From positions 62,001 to 126,000 of the forward strand of contig JAHJHT010000004.1 in assembly GCA_018823835.1 (NCBI GenBank): DNA of 64,000 nt. Direction: 5' to 3'. Of this stretch, positions 53,736 to 64,000 are shown piece after piece (the first letter of the stretch is position 1; every line of letters begins with the position of its first letter). Below the pieces are notes generated by a model. It had not been told where the DNA came from and did no database searches. It worked only from the letters and a program-made list of their open reading frames with translations. This stretch comes from Alphaproteobacteria bacterium. Its GTDB lineage: Bacteria > Pseudomonadota > Alphaproteobacteria > Rhizobiales > Rhizobiaceae. Both the position numbers and the translations under genes were made by a program.

Positions 53736-53797
53736 GGGCTGCTCTGCCAATTCCGTTTGGCCCGGCTGTCGCCAAGGTCAACAAATGACTAATGCTA

Positions 53798-55087
53798 TCA
53801 CGATACCCTTGAAAGAACGCTGAAGAAGAAGCCGTCCGTGCCGCTGCGGGCCGGCGTGAGCGAGATGCCACGCCCGCCGTCGATGCGCGCCGCATCCATG
53901 TGCTCCGGGAAGTGCTCTTTCCACAGCATAGCATGGTCGAGCGGCGCGAATTCCGGCGACCGCTTCAGAAACGCATCGATCTGCTCGCCATTTTCCGCGG
54001 CAAAAACAGAGCATGTGACATAGGCGAGCCGGCCGCCCGGCTTCACATAGGCGCTCGCGGCGTCGAGGATCGCCGCCTGCTCGCCGATGCGCACATCGAG
54101 CTGCTTCTGCGTCAGCCGCCACTTGGCGTCGGGCCGCCGGCGCCAGGTACCGGAGCCGGTGCAGGGCGCGTCGATCAGCACGAGATCCATCTGGCCGGCT
54201 AGCGGCGCCAGTTCCTGCGGCTTCGACAGAACCTGCACGTTGCGGGTTTCTGCACGGCGGATGCGGTCGAAGATCGGCGCCAGCCTGGCCTTCTCGGAAT
54301 CATAGGCGAAAAGCTGGCCGCGGTTTTCCATCGCGGCTGACAGCGCCAGGGTCTTGCCGCCGGCGCCGGCGCAATAATCGAGGACCTGCATGCCGGCGGC
54401 GGCGCCGGCCAGTTCGGCGGCGACCTGCGAGCCCTCGTCCTGCACCTCGAACCAGCCCTTCTGGAAGGCGGGCTCGACCTGGACATTGGGGTGGCGGCCG
54501 GAGCCGTCAATCGGCGGAATGCGGATGCCATGTGGCGCAAGCCGGGTCGCTGCGGCGCCGACGCCCGCAAGTTCGGTCAGGATGCGCTCGCGATTGGCCT
54601 TCAGCGTGTTGACGCGCAGGTCGAGCGGCGGCCGTGTGGACAAAGCGGCGGCCTCATCTACCCAGGCTTCGCCGAAGGAGGCCTCGAGAAGCGGCGCGCA
54701 CCAGTCCGGGCTGTCGGCGCGGATTTCGTCCGGCGCATCGGCAAGCCGGCGGGATTCCAGCCCGGCAAGCTCCTCGTCGCTCAGCAGCGGCGGCGCGAAC
54801 TTGTCGTCCTGCAATGCCTCGTTGAGGGACTGCGGCGTCTGGTTCCATTCGAGGAGCAGCGCCCCGAAGCCGATGGCGCGCGGCGTATCGGCACCGAGCA
54901 GCCAGCCGGCCGAGCGCTTGCGGCGCAGGGCGTCGTAGACGATGTTGCCGATGGCCGAGCGGTCACCCGATCCGGCGAAGCGGTGCGAGACGCCCCAATC
55001 CTTCAGGGCCTCTGCGACGGGCCGGTGGCGCCGCGCAATGTCTTCCAGCACGTCGATGGCTGCCGCGAGCCGTCCGCCTAGGCGCAT
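53798..55087 (-). CDS. RsmB/NOP-family rRNA m5C methyltransferase
   Basis: 429 residues. The N-terminus is a NusB-like helical region, and the methyltransferase domain starts near residue 215. Motif I reads LDYCAGAGGKTLALS, motif IV DAPCTGSGTWRRRPD (Cys for product release), and motif VI YVTCSVFAAENGEQ contains the nucleophilic Cys. It methylates a cytosine in 16S rRNA using SAM. ATG 55087. Between the CNB protein and katG. Confidence 0.9.
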   Translation of the reverse strand: MRLGGRLAAAIDVLEDIARRHRPVAEALKDWGVSHRFAGSGDRSAIGNIVYDALRRKRSAGWLLGADTPRAIGFGALLLEWNQTPQSLNEALQDDKFAPPLLSDEELAGLESRRLADAPDEIRADSPDWCAPLLEASFGEAWVDEAAALSTRPPLDLRVNTLKANRERILTELAGVGAAATRLAPHGIRIPPIDGSGRHPNVQVEPAFQKGWFEVQDEGSQVAAELAGAAAGMQVLDYCAGAGGKTLALSAAMENRGQLFAYDSEKARLAPIFDRIRRAETRNVQVLSKPQELAPLAGQMDLVLIDAPCTGSGTWRRRPDAKWRLTQKQLDVRIGEQAAILDAASAYVKPGGRLAYVTCSVFAAENGEQIDAFLKRSPEFAPLDHAMLWKEHFPEHMDAARIDGGRGISLTPARSGTDGFFFSVLSRVS

Positions 55088-55196
55088 GTTCTGGTTTCCC
55101 GATGTCGGTTGCCCGTATCGCGCCTAGCTAGCTGGTGACGCGGTCCGACACAAGCGGCATGAGGCTCTCCTGTCCACTCGGCAAACGCCGGACATG

Positions 55197-55222
55197 GAAA
55201 AGGCGCGAATTGCTCCGCGCCT
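55197..55222 (-). terminator. Terminator of katG
   Basis: On the minus strand AGGCGCG, loop GAGCAATT, CGCGCCT, followed by T residues. It lies 37 bases after the katG stop. The remaining 110 bases up to the rsmB-like start contain nothing else obvious. Confidence 0.75.
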
Positions 55223-55258
55223 CTTCTGTTCAGCATCCCGCGATCCCGCGGGACGGGA

Positions 55259-57649
<2,391 letters not shown>

Positions 57650-57683
57650 TCATAAAGACAAATTGCCTTTGCTGTTCGTTGCG

Positions 57684-57698
57684 ATAGCCTAAGCCTAT
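57684..57698. promoter_or_regulatory. OxyR binding-site match between katG and oxyR
   Basis: ATAG-N7-CTAT (ATAGCCTAAGCCTAT), the classic OxyR half-site pair, directly before the oxyR start codon. The 254-base katG/oxyR gap otherwise shows only AT-rich promoter-like DNA. It probably mediates oxyR autoregulation and katG activation. Confidence 0.7.
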
Positions 57699-57705
57699 GA
57701 TCAGG

Positions 57706-58608
57706 ATGACCGTTCGCCAGATGCAGTATTTCGATGCGCTGTCACAGACGCTGCATTTCGGCAGGGCCGCCGAACTCTCCGGCGTCAGCCAGCCGGCGCT
57801 CTCGGCGCAGATCGCCGAATTGGAGGAGAGGCTCGGCTGCCGCCTGTTCGAGCGCGGCGGCCGATCGGTGACAATGACCGACGAGGCGAAGGCCCTGCAG
57901 CCGCGGATCGAAAGGGTTCTGGCCGACATCCGCGAGATCGAGGCGACCACCCGGCGCGGAAGGCTGGTGATGGAGGGGCGCTTCCGCCTCGGCATCATCC
58001 CGACGATCGCGCCCTATCTGCTGCCGCAGGTGCTACCCGTCCTGAAAGTCGAATTTCCGGGCATGCGCCTCGAACTGCGCGAGGCCGTCACCGGATCGCT
58101 GGTCGAGGACACTGCGAGCGGCCGCATCGACGCCTTCGTCGCCGCGCTACCGCTCGACTATCCCGGCCTGGTGGCGGAGGAACTCTTCGACGACCGCTTC
58201 TTCCTGGCGGTGCCTGCCGACGATCCGGGTTTCGATTCGCCGCCCGTGCCGCCGGAAAGCCCGGCGCTGGAGCGGTTGATGCTGCTCGAGGAAGGCCATT
58301 GCCTGCGCGAACAGGCACTGGCTGTCTGCGGCAAGGTCAAGCCGGTGGCCATGGCGAGCTATGGCGCGACCAGCCTGACGACGCTGCTGCAGATGGTGGC
58401 GCATGGGCTGGGCGTCACGCTGATCCCCGAAATGGCGATGTCTGCGAGCGGCGGCGCCAGCGGGCTGAAGGTCGTGCCCTTTGCCGACCCGATGCCCTCA
58501 CGCAGCGTCTGCCTGGCGTGGCGGCGCAACAGCGCCCGGCACGAGGAATGCATGGAACTTGCGCGGATCATCCGCGGGCTGAAGCACACGTTGCTCGCCG
58601 CCGCGTGA
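57706..58608 (+). CDS. oxyR: LysR-type peroxide sensor OxyR
   Basis: 300 residues. N-terminal HTH (FGRAAELSGVSQPALSAQIAELEERLG). The effector domain carries GHCLREQALAVCG, whose two cysteines fall at 199 and 208 when ATG 57706 is the start, exactly the E. coli redox pair. This supports that start over ATG 57697. It activates katG on peroxide stress. It shares the regulatory gap with katG. Confidence 0.95.
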   Translation: MTVRQMQYFDALSQTLHFGRAAELSGVSQPALSAQIAELEERLGCRLFERGGRSVTMTDEAKALQPRIERVLADIREIEATTRRGRLVMEGRFRLGIIPTIAPYLLPQVLPVLKVEFPGMRLELREAVTGSLVEDTASGRIDAFVAALPLDYPGLVAEELFDDRFFLAVPADDPGFDSPPVPPESPALERLMLLEEGHCLREQALAVCGKVKPVAMASYGATSLTTLLQMVAHGLGVTLIPEMAMSASGGASGLKVVPFADPMPSRSVCLAWRRNSARHEECMELARIIRGLKHTLLAAA

Positions 58609-58610
58609 CC

Positions 58611-59309
58611 TCAGGCGAGGGCGGCGACCGCGTCTGAAATGCTGGCGAGCACCGCCTGTTGCTGCCCATCGCGCTCTTTCAGCGAGCGGACGAGACAGGC
58701 CTGCGAGCGCAGGATCACGCCATCCGACAGGATCTTCAGATGGTTGGCGCGCAGGGTCGAGCCGGTGGTGGTGATGTCGACGATGACATCGGCCGAACCG
58801 GCCGCCGGCGCACCCTCGGTGGCGCCGAGGCTCTCCACGATGCGGTAGACCTGGATGCCGTGCTTCTGGGAGAAGAACTGCTGGGTCAGCCGCCAGTACT
58901 TTGTCGCAATCCTGAGCCGCCGGCCGTGGCGCTGGCGAAAATCAGCGGCGACGTCATCGAGATCGGCCATGGTCTCGACGTCGAGCCAGGCGTCGGGTAC
59001 CGCGACGACAACATCGGCCTGGCCGAAGCCGAGCCGCGCGTCGATCGCCACCTTCCGGTCCCATTCGGCAAGATTCTCGCGCACCAGGTCCTCGCCGGTG
59101 ATGCCGAGATCGACGCTGCCCTGCCCGAGTTCTCCGGCGATTTCGGAGGCCGACAGGAATGCCACCTCGATATCGTCGCGGCCCTCGATGCGGGCACGGT
59201 ATTTGCGGTCGTCGCCGGGCAGGCTGACGGCAAGGCCGGCGCGCGCCAGCACGTCGAGCGCCTGGTCCTTGAGGCGGCCCTTCGACGGAAGTGCGAGGGT
59301 GACGGTCAT
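58611..59309 (-). CDS. hisG: ATP phosphoribosyltransferase catalytic subunit, short form
   Basis: 232 residues, short HisG lacking the C-terminal regulatory domain, thus needing His[31 protein letters not shown], and [19 protein letters not shown] (PRPP loop) are diagnostic. It commits to histidine synthesis. Start overlaps the stop of hisZ (ATGA), so they are coupled. Convergent with oxyR, 2 bases apart. Confidence 0.95.
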   Translation of the reverse strand: MTVTLALPSKGRLKDQALDVLARAGLAVSLPGDDRKYRARIEGRDDIEVAFLSASEIAGELGQGSVDLGITGEDLVRENLAEWDRKVAIDARLGFGQADVVVAVPDAWLDVETMADLDDVAADFRQRHGRRLRIATKYWRLTQQFFSQKHGIQVYRIVESLGATEGAPAAGSADVIVDITTTGSTLRANHLKILSDGVILRSQACLVRSLKERDGQQQAVLASISDAVAALA

Positions 59310-60427
59310 CGGGCCTCTCCCCGCAGGGCTTCGATACGGTCGAGCCAGACCGAGAAACCGACGCCGGGAATGGGCTTTTGCGCGCCGAGCAGCGTCAGCA
59401 GGCGGTCGTAGCGGCCGCCGCCGGCAAGCGGGCGCTCGCCATCGCCGGCGGAAATCTCGAAGACGAGGCCCGTGTAGTAATCGAGCGGACGACCGAAGGC
59501 AGCGTCGTAGCGGATCTTTTGCGCCTCCAGCCCCTGCCCGGCGATCGCCTCGACGCGAGCGGAAAAGCCGGCCAGCGCCGTGCCGAGCGACAGGCCTGCA
59601 GAGGCCGCGAAACGCTCCAGCGCATCCGCTGCGCGGTCGAGCGGCACGTTTATGGCGAGAAAGGTTTCCAGCGCCGCAAAGGCCTCGGCAGACAGGCGAA
59701 CGCTGCGCAGCTCCGACTTTTCGACCAACCGGCGGGCGATTTCCTCCGGCGTACGGCCGGCAGAAGGCGACAGGCCGGACTCGGCCATGCCGGCGGCGAT
59801 GTGAGCGGCAAGGCCCTCGAGGTCGCCGGCCGCGACCAGCGCGGATTCGGCCTCCGGCAGCGCGCCGTTCTTCGGCGGGTTGGCCAGATCGGTGAGCGCT
59901 GCCTTCAGCATGTCGGCCGAGCCGAAGGCGCGGGCCAGCCGCATGCGCCAGCCGCGCGGCAGGCCAAGCGCTGCCAGAACCGCCTCGAAGATCGTCTGGT
60001 CTCCCAGCGTGATGGCAAGCGGCTGGCCGGGCAGCGTCAGTGCCAGCAGCGCATGCGCATCGGCCAGCGAGCGGGCGTCGGCGCGGGCGCGGTCGGCGTC
60101 GCCAAGATCCTCGATGCCGGCCTGGAAAAACTCATTACCGCCCTCGCGGCGCTGGCGGAACACCTCGCCGAGATAGGCGTAGCGGCGCGGCGTGCCGGAC
60201 TGGCTGAAAATGTGGCCGAGGCAGACGGGGATGGTGAATTCCGGGCGAAGGCACAGCACCTCGCCGGTCTCGCTTTCGGTCAGGAAGATGCGGCGGCGCA
60301 GATCCTCACCGGCCATATCCAGAAACGGATCGGCCGGCTGGATCACCGGCACGTCGACGGTTCCGGCGCCGCGCTCGGCGAAGAGCGCCTGGATGGCGGG
60401 CGCAATCTCGGGATAGCGCGCGGTCAT
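59306..60427 (-). CDS. hisZ: ATP phosphoribosyltransferase regulatory subunit
   Basis: 373-residue HisS-like paralog lacking tRNA-ligase competence. [61 protein letters not shown] and [11 protein letters not shown] are class II synthetase-like blocks. It provides histidine feedback for short HisG. Follows hisS by 60 bases in a hisS-hisZ-hisG operon, an arrangement typical of Rhizobiales. Confidence 0.93.
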   Translation of the reverse strand: MTARYPEIAPAIQALFAERGAGTVDVPVIQPADPFLDMAGEDLRRRIFLTESETGEVLCLRPEFTIPVCLGHIFSQSGTPRRYAYLGEVFRQRREGGNEFFQAGIEDLGDADRARADARSLADAHALLALTLPGQPLAITLGDQTIFEAVLAALGLPRGWRMRLARAFGSADMLKAALTDLANPPKNGALPEAESALVAAGDLEGLAAHIAAGMAESGLSPSAGRTPEEIARRLVEKSELRSVRLSAEAFAALETFLAINVPLDRAADALERFAASAGLSLGTALAGFSARVEAIAGQGLEAQKIRYDAAFGRPLDYYTGLVFEISAGDGERPLAGGGRYDRLLTLLGAQKPIPGVGFSVWLDRIEALRGEAR

Positions 60428-60487
60428 GCTGCGCGCCTTTCGGCAGCAACAAGCGTCATGGCTCGACGTTGCGACGAAACGAGGCCT

Positions 60488-62026
60488 TTATCGCCCACCG
60501 GCGCGCTCCGCCTTCTGCGCGTCGATGATGCCCTGCACCGTCTTGACGATGTCGGCCTCCCCGACCTCGACCTGCGCCGGGCGGCTTTCGCGCCAGGCGG
60601 CGTTGTCGGTAATGTTTTCGGCAAGCCGCGCGCCCTCGACGAGGTCCTTGATCTGGACGACGCCCTTGGCGCGCTCGTCGCCGCCCTGGATGATCACGCA
60701 CGGACTGCCGCGACGGTCAGCATATTTCAGCTGGTTGCCGAATTTCTTCCAGTTGCCCTGGTACATTTCGGCGCGAATGCCGGCGCTGCGCAACTGCTGC
60801 GTGAACGACTGGTATTTTCCCATCGATTCCGTGTCGCCGTCCATGACGGTGACGAGAACGGGGCCGAGCACCTCGCTCTCTCCGAGCTTGCCGAGGTTCT
60901 TCAGCGCCGTCATCAGACGCGAGACGCCGATGGAAAAGCCTGTCGCCGGCACCGGCTGGCCGCGGAAACGCGACACTAGCCCGTCATAGCGCCCGCCACC
61001 GCCAACCGAGCCGAACTGCACAAGCTGGCCCTTTTCGTTGGGGATTTTTGCCGTCAGCTCGGCCTCGTAGACTGGGCCGGTGTAGTATTCGAGGCCGCGG
61101 ACGACGGAGGGGTCGATCAATATTCGATCGTCACCATAGCCTGCGGAACGAACCAGATCGTCAATCTGAAGGAGTTCGTCCGCTCCTGCGGTCGAAACGC
61201 CAAAATCGCTCAAATTGTCGCGCAGGTTGCTTAGGGTCATGCGACTGGAAACCGTGCTAGTTGAACCGCTCCCTGGCTCACCCCATCCGAGCGTATTCAC
61301 AACCCGCTCGATCTCGAGATCATTTAAGCCGACGCCAGGAGTGTGATCCCCACTCTCGTCCGTGCGTCCCTTTCTACTGAGGAGCGCGACGACTCCGTCA
61401 AGTCCGAGCCGATCCTTTTTGTCCAAAGCTCTTAGGGCCGCTAGCCGTCGCCCGGAATTCTCCTCGCCGCCAAGCCCGATCGCTTCCAGCACCCCATCCA
61501 GCACCTTGCGGTTGTTGACGCGGATCACATAGTCACCGCGGGCAATGCCAAGCGCTTCCATGACGTCGGCCATCATCATAGCCATTTCGGCGTCGGCGGC
61601 GACGGAGGGCGCGCCGACCGTGTCGGCGTCGAACTGCATGAACTGGCGGAAGCGGCCGGGGCCCGGCTTCTCGTTGCGGAAAACCCAGCCGGCGCGATAG
61701 GTGCGGTAGGGCAGCTGGATCTCGTTGAAATTTTCCGCGACATGGCGGGCGAGCGGCGCGGTGAGGTCGTAGCGCAGCGACATCCATTGCTCGTCGTCGT
61801 CCTGCAGCGAGAACACGCCCTCGTTCGGCCGGTCCTGGTCGGGCAGGAATTTGCCGAGCGCGTCGGTGTATTCGACGAGCGGCGTCTCGATCGGATCGAA
61901 GCCGTAGCGCTCGTAGACCTCACGGATCTTCTCGACCATCTCGTTGACGGCGCGGATGTCCTCGGGCGAGCGGTCGACAAAGCCGCGCGGCAGCCGCGCT
62001 TTGGTCTTTTGGGATTTGTCGGCCAT
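60488..62026 (-). CDS. hisS: Histidine-tRNA ligase
   Basis: 512 residues. Class II motifs: motif 2 [24 protein letters not shown], the histidine A-loop region [13 protein letters not shown], motif 3 [13 protein letters not shown] and a C-terminal anticodon-binding domain from about 410. Start ATG 62026 gives [15 protein letters not shown]. The coding sequence is full length, but codons in roughly residues 188-305 are unlike the rest (see the mosaic segment entry). First gene of the his operon, divergent from the FkbM methyltransferase. Confidence 0.93.
   Translation of the reverse strand: MADKSQKTKARLPRGFVDRSPEDIRAVNEMVEKIREVYERYGFDPIETPLVEYTDALGKFLPDQDRPNEGVFSLQDDDEQWMSLRYDLTAPLARHVAENFNEIQLPYRTYRAGWVFRNEKPGPGRFRQFMQFDADTVGAPSVAADAEMAMMMADVMEALGIARGDYVIRVNNRKVLDGVLEAIGLGGEENSGRRLAALRALDKKDRLGLDGVVALLSRKGRTDESGDHTPGVGLNDLEIERVVNTLGWGEPGSGSTSTVSSRMTLSNLRDNLSDFGVSTAGADELLQIDDLVRSAGYGDDRILIDPSVVRGLEYYTGPVYEAELTAKIPNEKGQLVQFGSVGGGGRYDGLVSRFRGQPVPATGFSIGVSRLMTALKNLGKLGESEVLGPVLVTVMDGDTESMGKYQSFTQQLRSAGIRAEMYQGNWKKFGNQLKYADRRGSPCVIIQGGDERAKGVVQIKDLVEGARLAENITDNAAWRESRPAQVEVGEADIVKTVQGIIDAQKAERAGGR
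61112..61465. other. Low-GC, odd-codon segment inside hisS (possible recombination patch)
   Basis: Within hisS, counted blocks fall to 52-60% GC against roughly 65% nearby. The coding strand uses many codons otherwise rare in this window (CTA, TTA, AGA, AGT, ACT, ATA, TTG), then returns abruptly to the local style near 61112. The reading frame is intact. It encodes the part between motif 2 and the histidine A-loop, including the insertion region of HisRS. Confidence 0.6.
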
Positions 62027-62148
62027 GCAAGTCGCTCTTCGGATGGGTTCTGGTGCCAGATAGTCCGCGCGCGTCGTAACCGATGCGCCGTTGAGCGGCA
62101 AGGGCGGGCTGGCACCGGCCGCCGCCGCCAAAGAAGGCAGGAAGGGTA

Positions 62149-62829
62149 TTGCGGCTGCTGCGCACCTGCTATGGGCAGCGGATGTTGGAAGAATCACGCG
62201 CGGAATTCATGCTTCGCTGGCATCTTTACAGGCGCTGGAAGAAGCCGCCCAGTACAAGGCGACAGGCGGAATACAGCTTTCACAAGATGCTCGACGGCGT
62301 TGCTGCCGACAGCATTTTCCTGGATCTCGGCGCCAATGTCGGACACGTCTCGGCAAAGGCGCTGGAGCACAACCTGAAAGTGATCGCCTTCGAGCCTGAT
62401 CCGGCAGCGTTGACCCTGCTTCGCAGTCGCTTCGGCAACAATCCGAACATCGAGATCATCCCGAAGGCAGTGGGCGCTTCCAACCGCGCGGCCAAGCTTC
62501 ACCGCAGGACCGGGGACCTGACCGAGTGGTCGTCCCTGATCGAATTCGACTTCCATGCCGACGATCTGGCAGTCGATGTCGAAGTTGTCGATCTGGTCGA
62601 TTTCGTCCGACAGCTGCCGAGGCCGGTAGGCGTCATGAAAATGGATATTGAAGGGGCAGAGGCGGAGTGTCTCGAGGCGCTGCTCGATTCAGGTCTGCAT
62701 CGGTCCGTCGGCACCATCCTGGTCGAGACGCATGATCGATTTTCCAACGATCTCGCTGCACGCCTCGATGCGATCCGTGCCCGGATCGAGGGCGAAGGCA
62801 TCGACAATATCGATCTGACGTGGGTCTGA
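62149..62829 (+). CDS. FkbM-family methyltransferase
   Basis: 226 residues. SAM-binding [17 protein letters not shown] and [14 protein letters not shown], then [20 protein letters not shown] typical of the FkbM family that methylates sugar or other hydroxyls. TTG start at 62149 with GGAAGG nearby; an ATG at 62182 (MLEESRAEF) is an alternative start. Stands between hisS (divergent) and a short hypothetical gene; a glycosyltransferase gene follows, so a polysaccharide-related role is possible. Confidence 0.78.
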   Translation: MRLLRTCYGQRMLEESRAEFMLRWHLYRRWKKPPSTRRQAEYSFHKMLDGVAADSIFLDLGANVGHVSAKALEHNLKVIAFEPDPAALTLLRSRFGNNPNIEIIPKAVGASNRAAKLHRRTGDLTEWSSLIEFDFHADDLAVDVEVVDLVDFVRQLPRPVGVMKMDIEGAEAECLEALLDSGLHRSVGTILVETHDRFSNDLAARLDAIRARIEGEGIDNIDLTWV

Positions 62830-62925
62830 CGTCCGGAAATGATACAAAACTGCCGCATTCGCAGCATTGAACCGACACAATCGCGACCGATAAGCCAGCC
62901 TAGGAAAATGGGCCCGGGGCTTATC

Positions 62926-63180
62926 ATGACGACCACTGGCATGCGCCGCGAAAGCGCGGACACCCGTTACGGGGCACGATCACGGCTGCGTCCGGCCGAG
63001 ACCGTGCGGCGGCCGAACGCCGAGGTGGCCGCAGGTCCGTTCGGCATTCCCGCGAACGGCGCCGCGCGAACCGGCAGCACGACGGGCGCCATGCTGACCG
63101 CGCTGTTGATCGTCTATCCCGCCTTCGCGACCGTCACCGTCATTGCGCTCGGCCTGCTGCTCGGACCGGCCGGCGCCTGA
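62926..63180 (+). CDS. Hypothetical small protein with one C-terminal membrane segment
   Basis: 84 residues from ATG 62926 (GGGG about six bases upstream); a longer frame from 62839 is possible. Basic, polar first half and a single hydrophobic segment AMLTALLIVYPAFATVTVIALGL near the end. Family not recognised and coding status is only moderately supported. Confidence 0.4.
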   Translation: MTTTGMRRESADTRYGARSRLRPAETVRRPNAEVAAGPFGIPANGAARTGSTTGAMLTALLIVYPAFATVTVIALGLLLGPAGA

Positions 63181-63196
63181 GCTCCAAGCGGTCCGG

Positions 63197-64000
63197 TCAG
63201 GCAAGCGTCTCGCCGTCGATGACACGCTGGTATAGCTCCAGATAGCCCGCTGCCGTGGCGGAGATCGGGAACTTGTCGGCTGCGTATTGCCGGATGCTCT
63301 CGGGCTTGAGCGACGCGACCTCTTCGAGCGCCTCGGCGAATTGATCGTCGGTTTCGAACAGGCGCCCGGACTCTGCCGATACGGTTTCGGGCAAGGCGCC
63401 CCATGGTGTCGAAAGCACCGGTGTCCCGCAAAGCATCGCCTCCACCGGTGCCATGCCGAATGCCTCTTCGATCGAAATCGGGTTCAGGAATGCTCTTGCC
63501 GAGCCGAGGAGTTCCACCTTGCCCTGTCCGTCGACCGAGCCGTGGATTCGGTATCGCGATGCAAAAGACTTCAGGAAGAGACGGTTTCGACGATTCTCGC
63601 TGCGAGCCAGCATGTCAACGCGCCGACCGCCAGCAAGATCGAGCTTGAAGTCAAAGCGTTCGGCAAGATCCATGGCGCGCGCCAAGCCCTTGTCCGGCCG
63701 TGCGAAACCGGCAAGGAAAAGCAGCCGGTCCGTTTTCGGACTCAGGTGGTAGTCGTCGACGGGAAAGCCGTTGTAGACGAAGGTTTCGCGGCCGTGGCTC
63801 TCGGCATGACGGCGGCTCACAAAGTTCCAGTTGCCACGCTCGCAATTGACGGTTCGACTGCCGCTGTGGCCGGTGTTCAGGATCTTGAACGGCATGTCCT
63901 CGTCGTACCAGCCGTGCCGGTGCACGATATCGCTGTCCGGAGGGACCAGCCCTGCCACCTCGGACGCCTCCCGCACCGCGCGCACCTCGCAGAATGGATG
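63197..64000 (-). CDS. Glycosyltransferase family 1/4-like protein, partial (5' end outside window)
   Basis: At least 267 residues visible; the frame stays open to the right edge, so the N-terminus is missing. GT-B C-terminal half: LLFLAGFARPDKGLARAMDL, GSARAFLNPISIEEAFGMAPVEAMLCGTPVLSTPWGALPE (sugar-nucleotide EAFG...E motif) and ETDDQFAEAL. Probably transfers a sugar to a surface polysaccharide or lipid. Convergent with the small hypothetical gene. Confidence 0.85.
   Translation of the reverse strand, partial: HPFCEVRAVREASEVAGLVPPDSDIVHRHGWYDEDMPFKILNTGHSGSRTVNCERGNWNFVSRRHAESHGRETFVYNGFPVDDYHLSPKTDRLLFLAGFARPDKGLARAMDLAERFDFKLDLAGGRRVDMLARSENRRNRLFLKSFASRYRIHGSVDGQGKVELLGSARAFLNPISIEEAFGMAPVEAMLCGTPVLSTPWGALPETVSAESGRLFETDDQFAEALEEVASLKPESIRQYAADKFPISATAAGYLELYQRVIDGETLA

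Overview
The window is GC-rich chromosomal DNA (I estimate mid-60s percent GC) with short intergenic gaps. It has many ATGA or TGATG stop/start overlaps, typical of a free-living alphaproteobacterium. The hisS-hisZ-hisG order, short-form HisG, mtnK/mtnA beside a ribose-type ABC transporter, and long ABC and catabolic operons point to Hyphomicrobiales (Rhizobiales), most likely a Mesorhizobium/Aminobacter-like Phyllobacteriaceae. I see no rRNA, tRNA, CRISPR array, prophage or insertion sequence.

Layout. (1) 1-5.4 kb: methylthioribose salvage. mtnK and partial mtnA are divergent from a ribose-type ABC transporter, and a perfect 29-bp palindrome sits between the promoters. (2) 5.5-11.1 kb: an M23-like secreted protein, a class II aldolase/short-chain dehydrogenase fusion with a SorC regulator, and a ChaA-type cation/proton antiporter. 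(3) 11.1-44.0 kb: a very large catabolic region. The leftward operon encodes a probable isatin hydrolase, a phytoene-desaturase-like flavoprotein, a MarR regulator and a two-subunit indolepyruvate:ferredoxin oxidoreductase. A second flavoprotein starts the rightward arm and is followed by an oligopeptide-type ABC transporter and an exported VOC protein. Next comes the operon for a CoA-thioester route of anthranilate breakdown: a monooxygenase/reductase fusion, SDR, MarR, enoyl-CoA hydratase, acyl-CoA dehydrogenase, cupin, 2-aminobenzoate-CoA ligase, kynureninase, tryptophan 2,3-dioxygenase, RidA and a FadB-like fusion. A RutA-like flavin monooxygenase, an HpcH/HpaI aldolase, two PLP enzymes and a partial amino-acid ABC transporter follow. 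(4) 44.4-64 kb: mostly housekeeping genes. These are a UvrD-family helicase, a DUF899 and beta-propeller module, guaA, an MTA/SAH-type nucleosidase, a thioesterase, TspO, a cyclic-nucleotide-fold membrane protein, an RsmB-like rRNA methyltransferase, katG/oxyR, hisGZS, an FkbM methyltransferase and a partial glycosyltransferase.

How it works together. Tryptophan (KynA, KynU) and possibly indole/indoleacetate-derived isatin (isatin hydrolase) would converge on anthranilate. Anthranilate is then activated to 2-aminobenzoyl-CoA, dearomatised by the monooxygenase/reductase and degraded by beta-oxidation-type enzymes, with RidA a candidate for enamine hydrolysis. Four promoter regions in this block share an AT-rich palindrome, YTTYAAGCNTRAAR. 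With two MarR genes inside the block, this looks like one regulon. No dedicated kynurenine formamidase is visible, so either the isatin-hydrolase-like enzyme covers that step or the enzyme is encoded elsewhere. This shared operator and the merging of the indole/isatin and kynurenine entry routes are the most interesting features of the window.
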